NCBI RefSeq assembly: GCF_900240315.1
Contig: NZ_OEPZ01000001.1
Location: 124,001 to 188,000, forward strand
Direction of reading: 5' to 3'
DNA length: 64,000 nt
From: Dorea phocaeensis
GTDB taxonomy: Bacteria; Bacillota; Clostridia; Lachnospirales; Lachnospiraceae
Shown here piece after piece: positions 1 to 8,942 of this stretch (its first letter is position 1; every line of letters begins with the position of its first letter). The position numbers and the translations under genes were made by a program. The notes beneath the pieces are model-generated. The model ran no database searches, had not been told where the DNA came from, and saw nothing but the letters and a program-made list of their open reading frames with translations.

Positions 1-1
1 A

Positions 2-664
2 GAATATGTGGCAATTATGGGTGAATCCGGTTCTGGAAAGACGACGCTTCTTAATATTTTGGCGGCGCTTGATAAACCGACAGGAGGAAAGGTGTATCTA
101 AAAGGGAGAGACTTAAGTACAGTCAAAGAAAAGGAGATTGCGGCGTTCAGGCGTCAGAACTTGGGATTTGTGTTCCAGGACTTCAATCTTTTGGATACAT
201 TTTCTTTGAGGGATAATATTTTCCTTCCGCTGGTATTATCCGGCAGAAAGCATGAGGAAATGGAGCGGCGGCTTGCGCCCATTGCGCAGCGTCTGGGAAT
301 TGCAGACCTTTTGAACAAGTATCCTTATGAGGTGTCAGGCGGTCAGAAACAGCGCACGGCGGTGGCAAGGGCATTGATTACCAGACCTCAGCTGATTTTG
401 GCGGACGAACCCACGGGAGCGCTGGATTCCAAAGCCGCGGACGGATTGTTGAATCTCTTCAATGCCATTAACCAGGATGGCCAGACGATTCTGATGGTAA
501 CGCATAGCGTAAAGGCGGCAAGCACAGCGAAACGGGTACTGTTTATTAAGGATGGAGAGGTATTCCACCAGCTGTACAGAGGAAATCTGACAAATGAGCA
601 GATGTATCAGAAGATTTCGGATACGTTGACGGTGCTTCAGGCGGGAGGTGAGGAACTTGAATAG
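2..664 (+). CDS. BceA-like ABC transporter ATP-binding protein (5' truncated by window)
   Basis: ATPase subunit of a peptide-type ABC transporter, forming a BceAB-like complex with the permease that follows. The reading frame is open to the left edge, so the first roughly 35-40 residues lie outside the window; the GTG at 8 is internal and not the start. Visible are Walker A (GESGSGKTT), the Q-loop (FVFQDFNLLD), the signature VSGGQKQR and Walker B (LILADEPTGALDS) with the switch histidine in VTHS. The family (MacB/LolD/BceA class) powers sensing or removal of cell-wall-active peptides rather than nutrient import. Its end overlaps the start of the permease gene, so the two are translationally coupled. 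The two-component system that usually accompanies BceAB is not in view and may lie upstream. Confidence 0.9.
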   Translation, partial: EYVAIMGESGSGKTTLLNILAALDKPTGGKVYLKGRDLSTVKEKEIAAFRRQNLGFVFQDFNLLDTFSLRDNIFLPLVLSGRKHEEMERRLAPIAQRLGIADLLNKYPYEVSGGQKQRTAVARALITRPQLILADEPTGALDSKAADGLLNLFNAINQDGQTILMVTHSVKAASTAKRVLFIKDGEVFHQLYRGNLTNEQMYQKISDTLTVLQAGGEELE

Positions 665-2624
665 TTCTGTTTATTCTAAGCTTGCATGGACGAACCTGAA
701 AAACAATCGGAAAACATATATTCCCTATATTTTGACGGCGATTCTGACGGTGATGATGTTTTATATTATGGATGCTTTATTCCACAGCAAAGATATTGGA
801 AGCGAGAATTTGAAACTGATGCTCCAGTACTCAGTAGGAGTCATTATGATTTTTGCTGTGCTTCTTCTGTTTTATACGAATAGTTTTCTGGTGAAACGAA
901 GGAAGAAGGAAATCGGTGTTTATAACATTTTGGGAATGGGAAAACGCCATATTGCCAGAATGATGATCGTGGAAACTTTGATTACTGCAGTGGTAAGTAT
1001 AGGAATCGGGCTTTTGGCGGGAATTGTATTTGGAAAGCTGATGTATCTGCTGCTTCTTAAAATTCTTCATTATGACATAGGAATGCATTTTGCAGTGTCA
1101 GGAACGGCAGTAGGTCAGACGGCGCTGTTGTTTATGGGGATTTTTCTTTTGACTTTATTCTATAATATGATGCAGATTCGACTTTCCAATCCGATCGAAT
1201 TACTGCACGGCGGAAATAAAGGGGAGAAGGAACCAAGGACAAAATGGCTGTTGACGGTGATCGGTGTTCTTGCACTTGCGGCGGGATATGGTATTGCACT
1301 GACGGTAGAAAAACCGATGGAAGCAATTTTTGACTTCTTTGTGGCGGTTGTCTGTGTCATTATTGGAACCTATGCGCTTTTTATTGCGGGGAGCATTGCA
1401 GTGTTGAAGCTCCTGAAGAAAAATAAGCGATATTATTATAAAACCACTCATTTTACTGCGGTATCTGGAATGATTTACCGGATGAAGCAAAATGCAGCGG
1501 GACTTGCGAATATCTGTATTTTAAGTACCATGGTGCTGGTAATGGTATCTACTACGATGTCTCTCTACGCCGGAATGGAAGATATTTTGAAATATCGATT
1601 CCCAATGGAATTCAGCGCTAAAGTGGCGTCTGATTCCAAGGAGACAGATCAGGCGGCAGAGAGAGCGATTAGAGAAGAGCTAGAAAAAGCAGGTGTAAAG
1701 GAGAAATCGTGGATCGGATGCCATGGAGCGTGGCTGGCGGGCATCAAGGTAAAAGATGGATTTATGCTGACGGAAATAGACGATTACTCTGTATCAGATG
1801 TCTGCGCTCTGTCGATGATTAAGCTGGAAGATTACAATAAGCTGGAGGGCAAACAAGAGACCCTTGCGCCAGATGAGGCTCTTATCTATGCTCCTTACGG
1901 TACTTATGGGAAGGATAGGGTAAAACTGGGAAATCAGAATTATAAGGTGAAAAAAGAGCTTTCTTCCATGAAACTGGAGAAAAAGAATAAGTCCAGTACC
2001 GTAGATGGATACTATCTTGTCCTCCCAGATGAAGGGCACGTACAGCAGGCGCTGGAAGAATATAATGCAGGAAGCGCAGCATCTGCAAGTTATGCTTATA
2101 AGATTTCCTTTGATATGACGGGAACGGATAAAGAGAAGAAAGAAGCGGCTGAAGCGGTAGAGACAAGGCTGGCGGAGGAATTTTCCTATAGTTACTGTGA
2201 GAGCAGGGTGTTAAGTGAAGAAAATTTTTATGAACTGTATGGAAGTCTTCTTTTTATGGGAATTTATTTAGGCGCCATGTTCCTGATGGCAACCGTATTG
2301 ATTATTTATTACAAGCAGATCTCGGAAGGATATGACGATCGGGAGAGGTATCAGATTATGCAGAAGGTTGGTATGAGCCGGGCGGAAGTGAAGCGTTCGA
2401 TCAGAAGCCAGGTGCTGATGGTATTTTTCCTCCCTCTTGTGACGGCAGTGATCCATAATGTTGTGGCATTTCGGATAGTGAAAATGCTGCTGCAGACACT
2501 GAATCTGGTCAACGTGCCACTGTATCTGGGATGCACGGCTTTGACGATTTGTATCTTTGCCTTATTCTATGCGGTAGTATATGCTGTGACGGCAAGAGAG
2601 TACTATAAGATTGTCAATGAATAA
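657..2624 (+). CDS. BceB-like FtsX-family ABC permease
   Basis: Membrane partner of the preceding ATPase, about 655 residues, in the size range of BceB-type permeases (about 650). It has an N-terminal TM segment (TYIPYILTAILTVMMFYI), an FtsX block of TM helices, then a hydrophilic extracellular domain of about 200 residues (roughly 305-510) lying between TM segments, and a C-terminal FtsX block; this long extracellular loop is the hallmark of BceB proteins that bind antimicrobial peptides. Start choice: a TTG at 657 sits 6 nt behind a strong GGGAGGTG site at 643-650, and gives the typical short N-terminus (NSSVYSKLAWTNLKNN). A GTG at 648 is in frame but lies inside that ribosome site. The gene overlaps the ATPase stop by 8 nt. 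No terminator is evident before the cupin gene. Confidence 0.88.
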   Translation: MNSSVYSKLAWTNLKNNRKTYIPYILTAILTVMMFYIMDALFHSKDIGSENLKLMLQYSVGVIMIFAVLLLFYTNSFLVKRRKKEIGVYNILGMGKRHIARMMIVETLITAVVSIGIGLLAGIVFGKLMYLLLLKILHYDIGMHFAVSGTAVGQTALLFMGIFLLTLFYNMMQIRLSNPIELLHGGNKGEKEPRTKWLLTVIGVLALAAGYGIALTVEKPMEAIFDFFVAVVCVIIGTYALFIAGSIAVLKLLKKNKRYYYKTTHFTAVSGMIYRMKQNAAGLANICILSTMVLVMVSTTMSLYAGMEDILKYRFPMEFSAKVASDSKETDQAAERAIREELEKAGVKEKSWIGCHGAWLAGIKVKDGFMLTEIDDYSVSDVCALSMIKLEDYNKLEGKQETLAPDEALIYAPYGTYGKDRVKLGNQNYKVKKELSSMKLEKKNKSSTVDGYYLVLPDEGHVQQALEEYNAGSAASASYAYKISFDMTGTDKEKKEAAEAVETRLAEEFSYSYCESRVLSEENFYELYGSLLFMGIYLGAMFLMATVLIIYYKQISEGYDDRERYQIMQKVGMSRAEVKRSIRSQVLMVFFLPLVTAVIHNVVAFRIVKMLLQTLNLVNVPLYLGCTALTICIFALFYAVVYAVTAREYYKIVNE

Positions 2625-2631
2625 AAGGGAA

Positions 2632-2684
2632 TTGACACATTCTTTTTCAGGCTGTATTGTTATTGATAGGTACGTTAGAACGTA
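2632..2684 (+). promoter_or_regulatory. Promoter with palindromic operator upstream of cupin gene
   Basis: TTGACA at 2632-2637 and TATTGT at 2655-2660 are separated by 17 bp, a good sigma-A-type promoter. Directly downstream, around the expected start of transcription, is a perfect palindrome TACGTT-AG-AACGTA (2671-2684), a position where a bound repressor would block transcription. No regulator gene is next to it, so the binding protein is unknown. Confidence 0.6.
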
Positions 2685-2706
2685 ACAGGCAAGGAGGAAA
2701 TGCAGG

Positions 2707-3051
2707 ATGACAAAAGCAGGAGAAAGAGAAGTGGTAACAGTAGAGCGTGTGAACGGCGGCGCCGGATTCATTATGAAGGAAGTGCTGATTGGAGCAGAGG
2801 AGTTGGGCGAACACTGCAAGATGTTCAGCAAAGTGACGCTGCCTCCGCATTGTGAACTGGGATACCACGAGCACCACGGTGAGACGGAGACCTATTATAT
2901 ACTAACCGGAACGGGAATGTATGATGACAATGGGAAGGCTGTTTCGGCAGAAGCAGGAGATGTGTTCTTCTGTAAGGATGGCGATGGACATGGTCTTAAG
3001 AATACGGGAGAAGAAGATTTGTCCTTTGTAGCATTGATTTTGAAGAAATAA
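2707..3051 (+). CDS. Small cupin-domain protein
   Basis: A 114-residue single-domain cupin. The first cupin motif is visible as GYHEHHGETETYYILTG (His, His and Glu metal ligands) and the second as AGDVFFCKDGDGHGLKN with the third His. Such small cupins bind a divalent metal and act as isomerases, dioxygenases or sugar/metabolite sensors; the substrate cannot be read from the sequence. AGGAGG at 2692-2697 precedes the ATG by 9 nt. It has its own promoter and palindromic operator upstream and ends at a large palindrome shared with the convergent aminotransferase gene. Confidence 0.85.
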   Translation: MTKAGEREVVTVERVNGGAGFIMKEVLIGAEELGEHCKMFSKVTLPPHCELGYHEHHGETETYYILTGTGMYDDNGKAVSAEAGDVFFCKDGDGHGLKNTGEEDLSFVALILKK

Positions 3052-3103
3052 TTTAATTGGGGACGGAGGTTTTTTCAAAAAACCTCCGTCCCCAATTAAA
3101 TTT
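3050..3103. terminator. 53-bp near-perfect palindrome, likely bidirectional terminator or palindromic repeat element
   Basis: Arms of 26 nt (3050-3075 and 3077-3102) match perfectly around a single central base. The core reads GGGGACGGAGG, then T6, C, A6, then CCTCCGTCCCC. It lies between convergent genes, so it can end transcription from both sides. The length, perfection and outer AATTTAATT arms exceed what a terminator needs, so a mobile palindromic repeat is an alternative. Confidence 0.75.
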
Positions 3104-3117
3104 CACCCTGTCCCTTT

Positions 3118-4212
3118 TTATTCCAGTACTTTCCACAGGCATTCAAGAAGGCGGTCATTATCTTCTGGTTTCATAATGCAGAAGCGGATAAATTCTCCGT
3201 TCAGCGACTGGAACGATGAGCAGTCTCGAATCATCAACCCTTCTTTAAGCGCAGCTTCAAATACGTCCAGAGAGCGGACATCTTCTTTTAGAATTTGAAT
3301 TAAAATAAAGTTTGCATAAGGCGGATATACCTTTATGGAAGGAAACGAAGTCAATCGTTGATACAGGCGTGTACGTTCACTGTCGATGAGATTCCATGTC
3401 TGCTGAATATAATCCTCATCTTTTAGCATCTCTTCACCGACGAATGCGCCGACGCTGTTTAGACTCCAGGGATCCTGATGCGTCAGAAGCTGTTCGCGAA
3501 GAGTCTGGTTTCCGGTAATCCCATATCCAAAGCGAAGACCGGGCGCAGCAAAGAATTTAGAGACTCCGCGGATTACCATCAGGTTCTGATACTGTTTGGT
3601 GAATGGAATTGCTGTGATCTCTGAAATAGACGGGGCAAATTCAGCATAGGTTTCATCCACCATCACGAAGATGCTATTTTGGCTGCAGTGCGCAAGGATC
3701 CGTTCCATATCCGATTTTAGGATTGCAGAAGAGGTCGGATTATTAGGGTTACAGAGAATCAAAAGATCATAGGCATCCGTCAGATGCAAAAGCAGATCGT
3801 CTGTATCTAATGCAAAATTATGTTCTTCTTTTAAATGATATTCCGTAAGAGTTCCACCGGTCAGAGAGATCTCCCTCGCATATTCAGAATAGGTAGGACC
3901 AAGGACCAGTGCGCGCTTGGCGCAGATTTGGCTGATCAAGAGAGACAGAAGCTCCGTAGAGCCATTTCCTACGATAATATGTTCCGGGGAGGTGTGGCAG
4001 TAAGCGCCAATGGTTTCCCGAAGTGTTTGATATTCCCGATCCGGGTAGCGGCTAAGGATATCCAGATGCTGAATCAGTTTATCTTTTGCCTTTTCAGACA
4101 CACCCAGGGGATTTACATTTGCGCTAAAGCAGACGATTTGCTCCTGCGGAATATGATAATATGCGGCAACTTTTTCTAAGTCACTTCCATGAAATTCCAT
4201 TTTTTTCTCCAT
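3118..4212 (-). CDS. CobD/HisC-like PLP-dependent aminotransferase (fold type I)
   Basis: About 364 residues. The N-terminus (FHGSDLEKVAAYY, then FSANVNPLG) resembles L-threonine-O-3-phosphate decarboxylase (CobD) more than plain histidinol-phosphate aminotransferase. Core features of the family are present: the NPNNPTS segment, the DETYAEF aspartate that contacts the PLP ring nitrogen, and the Schiff-base lysine in GVSKFFAAPGLRFGYG. Start: an ATG at 4212 is preceded by AAGGAG with 7-nt spacing, while the upstream in-frame ATG (4242) lacks a ribosome site. No cobalamin or histidine genes are adjacent, so the substrate is undecided between threonine phosphate and an imidazole or aromatic amino acid. 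It is transcribed away from the DUF5717 gene from an overlapping promoter. Confidence 0.75.
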   Translation of the reverse strand: MEKKMEFHGSDLEKVAAYYHIPQEQIVCFSANVNPLGVSEKAKDKLIQHLDILSRYPDREYQTLRETIGAYCHTSPEHIIVGNGSTELLSLLISQICAKRALVLGPTYSEYAREISLTGGTLTEYHLKEEHNFALDTDDLLLHLTDAYDLLILCNPNNPTSSAILKSDMERILAHCSQNSIFVMVDETYAEFAPSISEITAIPFTKQYQNLMVIRGVSKFFAAPGLRFGYGITGNQTLREQLLTHQDPWSLNSVGAFVGEEMLKDEDYIQQTWNLIDSERTRLYQRLTSFPSIKVYPPYANFILIQILKEDVRSLDVFEAALKEGLMIRDCSSFQSLNGEFIRFCIMKPEDNDRLLECLWKVLE

Positions 4213-4269
4213 ATGTATGCTCCTTGTCTGTTGATTTGTCATGATTTGTAAGATTTTATATATCCGGCA

Positions 4270-4331
4270 TTGCCATTACAGTTCAATCAATGCTATAATC
4301 TATTATAGTATGTTTTTATATAAAAATGCAA
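4270..4331. promoter_or_regulatory. Overlapping divergent promoters with symmetric -10 region
   Basis: Plus strand: TTGCCA (4270-4275), 18 bp, then TATAAT (4294-4299) with an upstream TG (extended -10) for the DUF5717 operon. Minus strand: TTGCAT (4331-4326), 18 bp, then TATAAT (4307-4302) for the aminotransferase. The two -10 hexamers form the perfect palindrome TATAAT-CT-ATTATA, so two polymerases could not occupy the site at once. Confidence 0.65.
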
Positions 4332-4352
4332 CGAAAGAAGCAGGTGTGAAGC

Positions 4353-7300
4353 TTGAAAAATAAAATCCAGAAATTTTCTAAAGGGGACTTTCAGTCACTT
4401 CGTCCGGACGTAATCTTTGATGAGACCAATCTGGTTCTGATTATTGGAGAAGGGGAAGTATACAGGGGAAGTTTTACCTTAAAGACGAACAGTGATCAGA
4501 TGATACGGGGGCTGGTGTACCCGTCTTCTTCTCGTGTTCATTTTAAAGATCAGGGATTTGAAGGAAATCCCGCGAAAGTAGAATTTACGTATGACGGGCG
4601 GGGGCTTCGTCCAGGACATGTAGAGGAAGGAACGTTCACGGTTGTCTGTAACGGCGGTGAATATGAATTATCATTTACGGCGATTATTGAAAAGCCGTAT
4701 GTAATGACGAGTTATGGTAAGGTGCAGAGTACCGATGATTTCCGCAAACTGGCGATCAAAGATTACTCGGAGGCTGGAAGGCTCTTCCGGTCCCGGGAAT
4801 TTTATGAGATTTTAAAGTATGAAAATGAGCGTACCTTTTACTTATATGACAATATGCGCAAATGGTCTCTCGGAGAACAGGCGATGGAAGAGTTCTTAGT
4901 GGGAATTAAGCAGAAGGAGTGTATTTTCCTGACCTTACAGGGAGAGGGAATGTTGTTTGAAGACATTACCGAGCCCACCAAAGGAACGCTGGCTATTATG
5001 AAGAATACCTGGGGGTATATGCCGATCCGGATTGAGGCAGAAGGCGCATTTATTAAGGTGTCAAGACCGGAGATCAGCACGGATGATTTTGTGGGAAATG
5101 TTTATGAGATTGAATATGTTGTGCGACCGGAATATTTGCATGCCGGACGCAATTATGGTGTACTTCGCTTTGTGACGCCATACGAAATCCTTTCTTATGA
5201 AATTGAGGTTCTGCAGAACCAGGAGTATGATGAGAATCGCCGGGTGCCGGAACTTTTGATGGCACAGATTATCAAGGAATACGTCGGCTGTATGGCGGGA
5301 AGAATTGAATTGAATCGCTGGGTGGACAGTGCCACTGAGAAAATGGCTGCGCTTCGCAAACTGAATCCGCAAAGTGAGATGTATCAGCTTCGCCAGGCGC
5401 ACATTTACCTGATTGGAAACCGGATTGAAGAGGCGAAATGGATTCTTGAGAATTATAACTACAATCGGTTTGCGATTGGAAAGGATCCCATTACAAACTG
5501 TTATTATCTGTTCTTGACGGCTATGATCCGCGGAAAAGGAAGTCATGTGGATCGAGTCCTGGATGAGATTGGGAAAACTTATATGCGCCATCAGGATTCC
5601 TGGGAACTTTTGAATATGATTCTGACGCTGGACACTCGCTATAAGAGTCCGTATAAGCGGCTGGAAGTATTGGAACAGCAGTATGAGTACGGTACGCACG
5701 AAGTTCTGTTTTATCTGCAGGCGTATCTGTGCTATAAGGAAAAACCGACACTTCTTAAGAAGCTGGGAGATTTTGAACTGCAGATTTTAAATTTTGCGGC
5801 AAAATACCGTCTGATGACGAAAGAACTGGCGCTTTATGTGTCCAATTTTGCCAGCCAGCAGAAGAACTACAGTGATGCTCTGTTTCGAATTCTGGAACGG
5901 ATTTATAAAATGTACAGTGAGCCGATGATTTTAAATACGATCTGCACGCTTCTGATCAAAGGCAATAAGAATCAGAAACGCTACTATCCATGGTATCAGA
6001 AGGCGGTAGATGCGGAACTTAAGATTGCGCAGCTTTACGAATATTATATGATTACCTTGGATGAGGAAGGGGCGCATGGACCGCTTCCAAAGTCTATTTT
6101 CCTGTATTTTATGCATGGGAACACATTGAATTATAAGAAGGCGGCATTTCTGTACGCGAATCTGGTTACTTATGAGGAACAGGCGGGAGATCTGTATTTG
6201 AGTTACCGGGAGCAGATGGTAGCATTTACCTGGGAACAGCTGATGAAACGGCATATTACGGAGTCTCTTCGGATTCTTTACAAACGATTCTGCACGGAAG
6301 AAGATATGACACCGGAGCGAATGGAGGCAATGCGTGATGTCTGCTTTGCTTATAAGGTGACAACGAAAGTTCCGAATATGAATTGTGTGCTGGTCATTGA
6401 GAAAGATGGTGTCATTCGACAAAGAGTTCCTTATGATGAGGATGGAGGTGCGATCATCTTTCTGTATGACAAGGAGTCGCGAATTGTGTGGGAATCGCTG
6501 GAAGGACGCCATTACACCGACTCGATTGTTTATGAGACGAAGCGATTGTTCTATGAGCCGCGGTTTGTGGAAATGTGCAGAAAGTATGCGGTAAGTTCCG
6601 GAGTCTGGGAACAAGAAGACGAGCGTGAGAAGCCGACGTTTGACAATTTGAAAGTCAATGGAATCGATGCCTATGATGAGCGGGAAGTATTCCGTCTGTG
6701 CAGCCGTCGGATTCGCGAAGATAATTATGAGGAGGATGAATTCTTAAGTTATCTGTGTTTCAAATTGTTCCAAAAAGAACAGTATGATAAGGTAACACTG
6801 ATGTATCTGGCCAGCTACTACTGCGGGGCAACGCGGGACATGAAGAAGCTGTGGAAGGTACTTCAGGAGTATGAGATTCCTTCTTATAAAATTGGAGAAC
6901 GGATTATTACGCAGATGCTGTTTTCAGAGAATCTGTTTCAGGAAGAATCTGTTTTCGAAGATTATTATCTGTCGGATAGCGTATATTTCCGGTTGAAACA
7001 GGCATATTTGGGATACGTGTCCAGGGAATATGTCGTAGGCGATCGAATGCTAAAGCCGGTTGTGTTCGAGATCATTGCAAGAGAGTGTGCGCAGAAGGAA
7101 GACTTGCCGGATATCTGTAAAGCAGCGCTTCTTAAATATTATGCAGGAAAGCAGTATCCGGAAGAATTGGATGAAATTCTGCATTGCGTGCTGCGGGAAA
7201 TGTGTGAAAAGCAGCTGGTATTTCCGTTTTATCTTGCATATCAGGAAGAGTGGTTACGGGAAGTGCAGCTTTATGATAAGACGATGATTTTCTATCATGC

Positions 7301-7646
7301 AAAACCAGGAAGCCGCGTGAAGCTGTATTATAAGATGCGGCAAGAGAATCGGGAAGAATTGGGATATCGGGAAGAAAGTATGATGCCAATGTATGAAAAT
7401 CTGTATGTCAAACAGTTTGTGCTGTTTGCGGATGAGATAGTCAGCTACTACTTCCAGGAGAAGAGTGATACAGAGATGACAGTAACAGAGAAAGAGACTA
7501 TTTCCGGGGATGGAGACACAGCAAAAGCCGGAAGATATGGCAAGTTAAACAGCATGACACAGATGCGCCCGGCGACACGCAGACAGGCAATGATGACGTA
7601 TGAAGAGGAACAGCGTCTTGCAGATCAGCTGTTTCAGATGTATTAG
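4353..7646 (+). CDS. Large Ig-like plus alpha-solenoid protein (DUF5717-type), function unknown
   Basis: A 1097-residue soluble protein without signal peptide or TM segments. The N-terminal third holds two beta-sandwich-like segments (about 20-115 and 225-295) with the pattern GxLxPGxVxEGxFxVxxNGGEY seen in Ig-like domains; between them is a helical segment. From about 300 to 1040 it is an alpha-helical, TPR-like solenoid rich in Tyr and Leu pairs (for example LRQAHIYLIGNRIEEAKWIL), ending in a low-complexity tail. I believe this is the family annotated as DUF5717 in Lachnospiraceae. TTG start at 4353 with AGGTG six bases upstream. It is followed 12 nt later by the DUF5716-type gene, indicating a shared operon and probably a complex. 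No function has been established that I know of. Confidence 0.8.
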   Translation: MKNKIQKFSKGDFQSLRPDVIFDETNLVLIIGEGEVYRGSFTLKTNSDQMIRGLVYPSSSRVHFKDQGFEGNPAKVEFTYDGRGLRPGHVEEGTFTVVCNGGEYELSFTAIIEKPYVMTSYGKVQSTDDFRKLAIKDYSEAGRLFRSREFYEILKYENERTFYLYDNMRKWSLGEQAMEEFLVGIKQKECIFLTLQGEGMLFEDITEPTKGTLAIMKNTWGYMPIRIEAEGAFIKVSRPEISTDDFVGNVYEIEYVVRPEYLHAGRNYGVLRFVTPYEILSYEIEVLQNQEYDENRRVPELLMAQIIKEYVGCMAGRIELNRWVDSATEKMAALRKLNPQSEMYQLRQAHIYLIGNRIEEAKWILENYNYNRFAIGKDPITNCYYLFLTAMIRGKGSHVDRVLDEIGKTYMRHQDSWELLNMILTLDTRYKSPYKRLEVLEQQYEYGTHEVLFYLQAYLCYKEKPTLLKKLGDFELQILNFAAKYRLMTKELALYVSNFASQQKNYSDALFRILERIYKMYSEPMILNTICTLLIKGNKNQKRYYPWYQKAVDAELKIAQLYEYYMITLDEEGAHGPLPKSIFLYFMHGNTLNYKKAAFLYANLVTYEEQAGDLYLSYREQMVAFTWEQLMKRHITESLRILYKRFCTEEDMTPERMEAMRDVCFAYKVTTKVPNMNCVLVIEKDGVIRQRVPYDEDGGAIIFLYDKESRIVWESLEGRHYTDSIVYETKRLFYEPRFVEMCRKYAVSSGVWEQEDEREKPTFDNLKVNGIDAYDEREVFRLCSRRIREDNYEEDEFLSYLCFKLFQKEQYDKVTLMYLASYYCGATRDMKKLWKVLQEYEIPSYKIGERIITQMLFSENLFQEESVFEDYYLSDSVYFRLKQAYLGYVSREYVVGDRMLKPVVFEIIARECAQKEDLPDICKAALLKYYAGKQYPEELDEILHCVLREMCEKQLVFPFYLAYQEEWLREVQLYDKTMIFYHAKPGSRVKLYYKMRQENREELGYREESMMPMYENLYVKQFVLFADEIVSYYFQEKSDTEMTVTEKETISGDGDTAKAGRYGKLNSMTQMRPATRRQAMMTYEEEQRLADQLFQMY

Positions 7647-7658
7647 GAGGCTAGATGA

Positions 7659-8942
7659 ATGAAGCGAGGCAGTATACTAGGGTATGATCTAAGTGAAAAG
7701 AACTGCCAGATCAGCTATTATGATGAGACAAAAGAAGAACCAGTGACACTGGAGACGGCGGTGGAGAATTATCAGATTCCACTGATTCTTGGTTATTATA
7801 ATGAGCATTGGGTATATGGAAAAGAGGCAAAGCGTCTGGCGGAAGTGCAGGAGGAAAATACGATTTCTGATCTGTACGTGCGTGCGGTCCGAAGAGAAAA
7901 GGTAGAGTTTGCCGGCAAGACGCGGGATGCGGTCTGGCTTCTGGCAAAATATATTGAACTGACGCTGGAAGGATTTCCGGAGATCGAATACATTACGTTT
8001 TCCGTTGCGGATACCAATATCGATATGTCTAAGATGTTAAAAGGAATTGGACGCCATATCGGAGTGCCGAAAGAAAGGGTATCTGTGCAGGATTACAAGG
8101 AAAGCTTCTGCCAGTATATGTTCTATCAGCCAAAAGAGCTTTGGCAGTATGAATCTGCTCTGTTTTACTGTGATGCACAGCAGATTCGGGCGTTTATGCT
8201 TCGCAAGCTGAATGTGGCGGGGAACAGAGGACCGGGAATGTTCGTAACGGTGGATGAGGTGGCCAATGCCCATATGAAAGAATTGGCGGCGATCTATCCG
8301 GTGCTGAATGTGGACAAGGCAAGAGATGCAGATGAGCAGTTCAAAGCCTTTATCCAAAATGTATTTGAGAAAAAAGTGGTATCCTCCGTCTATCTGACAG
8401 GCGAAGGGTTTGAAAATAATTGGTATCCGAATTCCCAGAAAGTATTGTGCAACGGAAGAAGAGCATTCCTTGGCAATAATCTCTATAGTAGAGGAGCCTG
8501 CTATACTTCCATGCGCCGGTGTCTGGAGTACGATGACGGTCCGGTTTATTTAGATGATACCAAGATGACGGAACAGATTTGCCTGCGAATGCGGGTAAAT
8601 GGTAAAGAGGGCTGGTATCCGATTGTGGATTGGGGAATGCACTGGTACGAGGCAGACGGTCATTGGGAAGTGATTTTGGAAGATACTTCCGATATTGAAG
8701 TGCATATCGAGTCTTTGGCAGGAGACGAACTGCGGGTGGAGACCATTTCCTTAAAAGGACTTCCGTCACGAAGGGATTATTCGTTGCGGCTTCAGATCGA
8801 GACGATGTTTCTGGATGAATCGACCTGCGTGTTGACATTTAAGGATATCGGTTTTGGAGAGTTTTATCCGTCAACGGGATTTGTGGCGGAGAAGGTACTA
8901 CATTTAGGAGGCATCAATGGGCAGTTTAATTCTATGTCATAG
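7659..8942 (+). CDS. Hsp70/actin-fold-like protein (DUF5716-type)
   Basis: 427 residues. The N-terminal 295 residues follow the order of Hsp70 motifs: phosphate-1-like GYDLSEKNCQISYYD (8-22), a VGxEAKRxA-like piece WVYGKEAKRL (51-60), a segment like VPAYFxDxQRxAxxxAGxxAGL (about 114-140), a phosphate-2-like strand ESALFYCDAQQIRAFM (165-180) and an adenosine-motif-like stretch VYLTGEGFENNWYP (254-267). Canonical glycines of DLGTT and DLGGGT are mostly replaced, so ATP hydrolysis is doubtful. Residues about 305-427 are beta-rich, reminiscent of the Hsp70 substrate domain. I believe this is the family called DUF5716. The next gene begins inside its last 26 nt, a sign of coupled translation. Inference: a divergent chaperone-like ATPase with two partner proteins. 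Confidence 0.75.
   Translation: MKRGSILGYDLSEKNCQISYYDETKEEPVTLETAVENYQIPLILGYYNEHWVYGKEAKRLAEVQEENTISDLYVRAVRREKVEFAGKTRDAVWLLAKYIELTLEGFPEIEYITFSVADTNIDMSKMLKGIGRHIGVPKERVSVQDYKESFCQYMFYQPKELWQYESALFYCDAQQIRAFMLRKLNVAGNRGPGMFVTVDEVANAHMKELAAIYPVLNVDKARDADEQFKAFIQNVFEKKVVSSVYLTGEGFENNWYPNSQKVLCNGRRAFLGNNLYSRGACYTSMRRCLEYDDGPVYLDDTKMTEQICLRMRVNGKEGWYPIVDWGMHWYEADGHWEVILEDTSDIEVHIESLAGDELRVETISLKGLPSRRDYSLRLQIETMFLDESTCVLTFKDIGFGEFYPSTGFVAEKVLHLGGINGQFNSMS

Noticed and set aside
648-656. GTG start for the BceB-like permease at 648
   Set aside because: It falls within the best ribosome site (643-650); the TTG at 657 has correct spacing.
5931-6614. Open frame of 227 codons on the minus strand
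   Set aside because: Antisense to the DUF5717-type gene; composition mirrors the sense codons and no start context is seen.
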